Source: JAZKIX01 sp040384645 (GTDB lineage: Bacteria; Pseudomonadota; Gammaproteobacteria; Burkholderiales; Burkholderiaceae_D). From it: a stretch of 8,925 nt of DNA. A program made the position numbers and the translations under genes. The stretch covers positions 1-8,925 of the forward strand of contig JAZKIX010000232.1 in NCBI GenBank assembly GCA_040384645.1. The letters run 5' to 3'. Below are positions 6,505-8,925 of the stretch, piece by piece; position 1 is the stretch's first letter, and the number at the start of each line of letters is the position of its first letter. Under the pieces are notes generated by a model. It had not been told where the DNA came from. It saw only the letters and a program-made list of their open reading frames with translations, and ran no database searches.

Positions 6505-7013
6505 AGAACCTCCTGAATCATCGCGGCACAATGAAAATCGGACCGGCGCACGTTTGCAACGTGATGCAAACCCTTACCTGTCGTTTCGTATGCCGTGAAT
6601 CAGAAAAATCGTCTGAGCTTGCATGATGCAAAATTCAGACGCCGGTTTGTTTGCCTGGGAGTTCGATGGACTCCTTGATCGATGATCAGGTGTGGCAAAC
6701 AACGAGTTTCGGGGAGAAGGCAGTGGCCTTTGAAAACGCTCCTGAGATGTTATGTGGAGCCCCGACTCCGTGAAATGATTTGGCCAATTTCTTCAATGTT
6801 TAACGCCATTTTTGAGGCGCGGAACACTTGGTTTCTCATCAAGTTGGGCGCATTGTAGGAGCGGGTTTATATCAAGTCAATACTATAGAATCGATTTGTT
6901 ATTACTTTTGAGTCTTATATTTTACGCTGCACTGCAACAAAATTCAATAAAATCAGTCACTTGGCGCGTAAATTTGAGCCCAAGCATTCAACTACGAAAA
7001 GATCAAACAACTG
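6505..7013. other. Divergent intergenic region between transglycosylase and ubiD
   Basis: About 500 bases holding the 5' regions of two divergent genes. Contents noted: the AGGAGG ribosome site of the transglycosylase (minus strand, about 6509-6514); the inverted repeats ACGTT-TGC-AACGT (6550-6562) and TTGCAT-G-ATGCAA (6619-6631); and a nested set of stems at 6647-6702. The ubiD-proximal half is A/T-rich and contains a possible TTGTTA-16-TATTTT promoter (6896-6923). An open frame at 6812-7027 has no protein-like character and runs into ubiD. Confidence 0.5.
6647..6702. promoter_or_regulatory. Nested inverted repeats, possible three-way RNA junction
   Basis: An outer 9-bp stem, TTGTTTGCC (6647-6655) with GGCAAACAA (6694-6702), encloses two perfect 5-bp hairpins: GGAGT/ACTCC (6658-6662 with 6670-6674) and TGATC/GATCA (6676-6680 with 6684-6688). 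Together they give a compact cloverleaf-like fold. It lies about 140 bases upstream of the transglycosylase start, so it could be a leader element of that mRNA or a protein-binding region. It matches no riboswitch class I recognise. Confidence 0.35.
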
Positions 7014-8647
7014 ATGAAATATTCTGATTTACGTGATTTCATGTCTAAATTGCAAGAAATTGGTGAGTTAAAGCCGGTTTCGGGCTCGGTTTCTTTCGAA
7101 GCCGGCGTCAGGTTCAGACTGGCCAGGGAAAACAGCAGACGGCGCTTGGCGGTTTCCAGGCGCGACCACAAGATTTGATTCTTCTCGGTCGATAGCGCCG
7201 GGATANNNNNNNNNNGTTAAAGCCGGTTTCGGGCTCGGTTTCCCCATTTTTAGAGATGACCGAGGTGTGCGACCGTACTTTACGGGCTGGCGGGCCGGCA
7301 CTTTTGTTCAATAATCCGACCGGACATCAGATTCCGGTGTTGGGCAATTTATTCGGGACGACACGGCGGGTCGCGTTGGGCATGGGGGCGGACGATATCA
7401 GCCAATTACGTAAAATCGGCCATGTGCTGGCAACCTTGAAGGAACCGGAGCCGCCAAAAGGGTTCAAGGATATTTTAGGCTTGGGTTCCCTAGTAAAAGC
7501 AGTCTGGGACATGTCGCCCAAAGAATTACGTGGCGCGCCATGCCACGACATCGTATGGGAAGGCAATGAGGTCGATCTGGCGCGCTTGCCGATCCAACAT
7601 TGCTGGCCAGGTGACGTAGCGCCGTTGATTACCTGGGGCTTGGTAATTACCAAAGGCCCGCACAAAAAACGCCAGAATCTTGGCATCTATCGCCAGCAAG
7701 TCATCGGGCGCAACAAGGTCATCATGCGCTGGCTGGCGCATCGCGGCGGCGCACTTGATTTCCGCGAGCATGGGATCGTCAACAAGGGGCAGCCTTATCC
7801 GATTGCGGTCGCGCTCGGCGCCGATCCGGCAACAATTTTGGGCGCGGTGACGCCGGTGCCGGATAGCTTGTCGGAATACCAGTTTGCCGGCTTGTTGCGC
7901 GGCAGCCGCACCGAACTAGTCAAAGCCATCGGCAGCGAATTACGTGTGCCGGCTTCGGCAGAAATTGTGCTAGAAGGCCATATCAATCCCGATTCATCGC
8001 ATCCGACTGGCTATGAACATGCGTTAGAAGGGCCGTTTGGCGATCACACCGGTTATTACAACGAGCAGGATTGGTTTCCCGTGTTTACGATTGATCGCAT
8101 CACGATGCGGCGCAACCCGATTTATCACTCGACTTACACTGGCAAGCCGCCTGACGAGCCGGCGATTTTGGGTGTCGCGCTCAATGAAGTGTTCGTGCCA
8201 CTATTGCAAAAGCAATTTAGTGAAATCACCGATTTTTATTTGCCGCCGGAAGGTTGCAGCTATCGCATGGCGGTAGTGCAAATGAAAAAATCTTACGCGG
8301 GCCATGCCAAACGCGTGATGTTTGGCGTGTGGAGCTTTTTGCGCCAGTTTATGTATACCAAATTCATTATCGTGGTCGATGAAGACGTCAATATCCGCGA
8401 TTGGAAAGAAGTGATCTGGGCTATCACCACGCGGGTCGATCCGATGCGTGACACCATGCTGGTCGACAATACGCCGATCGACTACCTCGATTTTGCCTCG
8501 CCGGTGAGCGGGCTAGGAAGCAAGATGGGAATCGATGCGACGAATAAATGGCCAGGTGAAACCAGCCGCGAATGGGGACGCACGATTGAAATGACACCGG
8601 AAGTGAAGGCGCGGGTCGATACCATCTGGCAAGAAATTGGGCTATAA
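7014..8647 (+). CDS. ubiD: UbiD 4-hydroxy-3-polyprenylbenzoate decarboxylase, interrupted by assembly gap
   Basis: Decarboxylates 3-polyprenyl-4-hydroxybenzoate in ubiquinone synthesis, using prenylated FMN made by UbiX. The left piece (7014-7093) reads MKYSDLRDFMSKLQEIGELK, as UbiD should begin. The right piece from 7216 repeats the same LKPVSGSVS segment and continues PFLEMTEVCDRTLRAGGPAL to the TAA at 8645-8647. Joining them at the shared 27 bases gives 494 aa, close to E. coli UbiD (497). Key stretches in that numbering are MRWLAHRGGALD (188-199), ASAEIVLEG with conserved acidic residues (264-272) and GPFGDHTGYY (290-299). Near the end come TPIDYLDFASPVSGLGSKMG and TNKWPGE. The 112 bases at 7094-7205 plus the Ns are foreign and create a false TGA after 54 codons. 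The intact part alone is open from 7256. The Shine-Dalgarno is poor. The gene lies about 220 bases upstream of ffs. Confidence 0.93.
7067..7093 (+). repeat. 27-base direct repeat, left copy (contig overlap)
   Basis: Bases 7067-7093 are identical to 7216-7242. Both encode the same UbiD residues (Leu-Lys-Pro-Val-Ser-Gly-Ser-Val-Ser) in the matching frame. This is one genomic segment present at two contig ends, not a biological duplication. Confidence 0.9.
7094..7205. other. Non-matching contig tail next to ubiD gap
   Basis: These 112 bases interrupt ubiD between two copies of the same 27-base segment. On the minus strand two frames stay open throughout; the more protein-like one contains LETAKRRLLFSLASLNLTP. 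I do not recognise the protein. It is best read as a chimeric contig end derived from another gene of the genome. Confidence 0.7.
7206..7215. other. Assembly gap (10 Ns) inside ubiD
   Basis: Ten Ns join two contigs that in fact overlap by 27 bases, so no sequence is truly missing from ubiD. The N length is a placeholder. Confidence 0.97.
7216..7242 (+). repeat. 27-base direct repeat, right copy (contig overlap)
   Basis: Identical to 7067-7093 and directly follows the N run, as expected for the start of an overlapping contig. Reading continues in frame into the rest of UbiD. Confidence 0.9.
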
Positions 8648-8701
8648 AAACGCCATCAAAATGGGCAAAAGCAGGCTAAATAACGACCTAAAGGCGTATT
8701 T

Positions 8702-8773
8702 TATACTGGCGGGTGTATTTTAAAAACGCCGCAAAATACCTGCGAGTGCGGCATAGTTTTGTTATATACCCCC
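8702..8773 (+). repeat. 72-base dispersed intergenic repeat, copy B
   Basis: Ungapped partner of 2278-2349, ending in the same TATATACCCCC. Its internal hairpin differs: GCCGCA (8728-8733) pairs with TGCGGC (8747-8752), whereas copy A uses ATACATGC/GCATGTAT. It lies 54 bases after the ubiD stop and about 85 bases upstream of the ffs -10 box. No T-rich terminator is seen after ubiD, so this element may supply the 3' structure there (inference). Confidence 0.6.
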
Positions 8774-8779
8774 TTAAAA

Positions 8780-8795
8780 TCACTTGATTTGCCGC
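8780..8795 (+). repeat. 16-base motif shared with 2248-2263 (copy 2)
   Basis: TCACTTGATTTGCCGC matches 15 of 16 bases at 2248-2263. Here it follows the 72-base repeat, while the other copy precedes it. Confidence 0.5.
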
Positions 8796-8835
8796 GATAA
8801 TTTGCAGTGTGCAATCGATATTTTGTGGCGCTGCT

Positions 8836-8864
8836 TTGCCCAGCGGAGGTGCGTCGAGTATAAT
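8836..8864 (+). promoter_or_regulatory. Sigma-70 promoter of the SRP RNA gene
   Basis: A perfect -10 box TATAAT (8859-8864) is preceded at 17 bases by TTGCCC (8836-8841, four of six bases of TTGACA). The G/C-rich CTCGCTCGGCGGG that follows resembles the discriminator of strong stable-RNA promoters. Transcription should begin about 8870-8873, just where the SRP RNA 5' strand starts. Confidence 0.75.
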
Positions 8865-8870
8865 CTCGCT

Positions 8871-8925
8871 CGGCGGGCCCCTGCGCATTGTGGCATGGCT
8901 AACCTGGTCAGGTCGGGAACGAAGC
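8871..8925 (+). ncRNA. ffs: Signal recognition particle RNA (4.5S), 5' part only
   Basis: The small bacterial SRP RNA binds Ffh and targets nascent membrane and secreted proteins to the inner membrane. The recognisable core is ACCTGGTCAGGTCGGGAACG at 8902-8921, followed by AAGC: the conserved M-domain-binding internal loop and GGAA-type tetraloop region (E. coli has ACCAGGTCAGGTCCGGAAGG). The preceding G/C-rich segment would form the 5' strand of the long helix. The 3' half lies beyond the window edge. The 5' end is estimated from the -10 box and may be a few bases off. Confidence 0.88.

Noticed and set aside
6505..6531. Longer transglycosylase start nine codons upstream (ATG at 6531)
   Set aside because: The AGGAGG ribosome site would lie inside that extension and is placed correctly for the ATG at 6504.
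6812..7027. 71-codon open frame just upstream of ubiD
   Set aside because: It overlaps the start of ubiD in another frame, lacks a convincing ribosome site and shows no recognisable protein features.
7067..7242. Insertion sequence with target-site duplication in ubiD
   Set aside because: The segment between the repeats is only 112 bases, has no terminal inverted repeats or transposase, and ends in an N run. A contig-end overlap explains the 27-base repeat better.
8688..8888. 66-codon minus-strand open frame at the right edge
   Set aside because: It runs antisense through the ffs promoter, the start of the SRP RNA and the intergenic repeat, so coding is unlikely.

Overview
The window looks like a chromosomal stretch of a betaproteobacterium, most likely Burkholderiales and plausibly Oxalobacteraceae. 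That placement is inference from protein flavour (UbiD, the succinyl-CoA:3-ketoacid CoA-transferase pair, the SRP RNA core) and moderate GC; no search was run. It is ordinary metabolic and housekeeping DNA. I see no defence system, prophage, CRISPR array, transposase gene or tRNA.

Layout. A PAS-LuxR regulator (35-589, minus) is transcribed away from a CoA-transferase operon, scoA (752-1484, broken by an assembly gap) and scoB (1519-2169), which ends at a strong palindromic terminator. After a short spacer carrying a dispersed repeat comes a nitronate monooxygenase-like flavoenzyme (2405-3670, minus) with a cysteine-rich tail. About 600 bases without a convincing gene follow. Then come a membrane-bound GGDEF protein (about 4274-5422, plus) and a membrane-anchored lytic transglycosylase (5494-6504, minus), convergent around one long hairpin. 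A 509-base gene-free region leads to ubiD (7014-8647, plus; also broken by an assembly gap). The right edge cuts into the gene for the signal recognition particle RNA (ffs), which has a clear sigma-70 promoter.

Both N runs (913-922 and 7206-7215) sit inside genes that are otherwise intact. At each one a contig end carries a short tail that does not belong to the gene: 923-956 in scoA and 7094-7205 in ubiD. Removing these tails gives full-length proteins (about 232 aa and 494 aa). I therefore read both breaks as assembly artefacts, not pseudogenes.

How the genes work together: ScoA and ScoB form one enzyme that activates acetoacetate-type ketoacids using succinyl-CoA, and the divergent PAS-LuxR protein is the obvious candidate regulator. 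UbiD belongs to ubiquinone synthesis. The GGDEF protein, transglycosylase and nitronate monooxygenase are separate single-gene units. The points most worth a second look are the altered guanine-contact residues of the GGDEF domain, a 72-base intergenic repeat present twice, and the CxC-x7-CxxC tail of the flavoenzyme.
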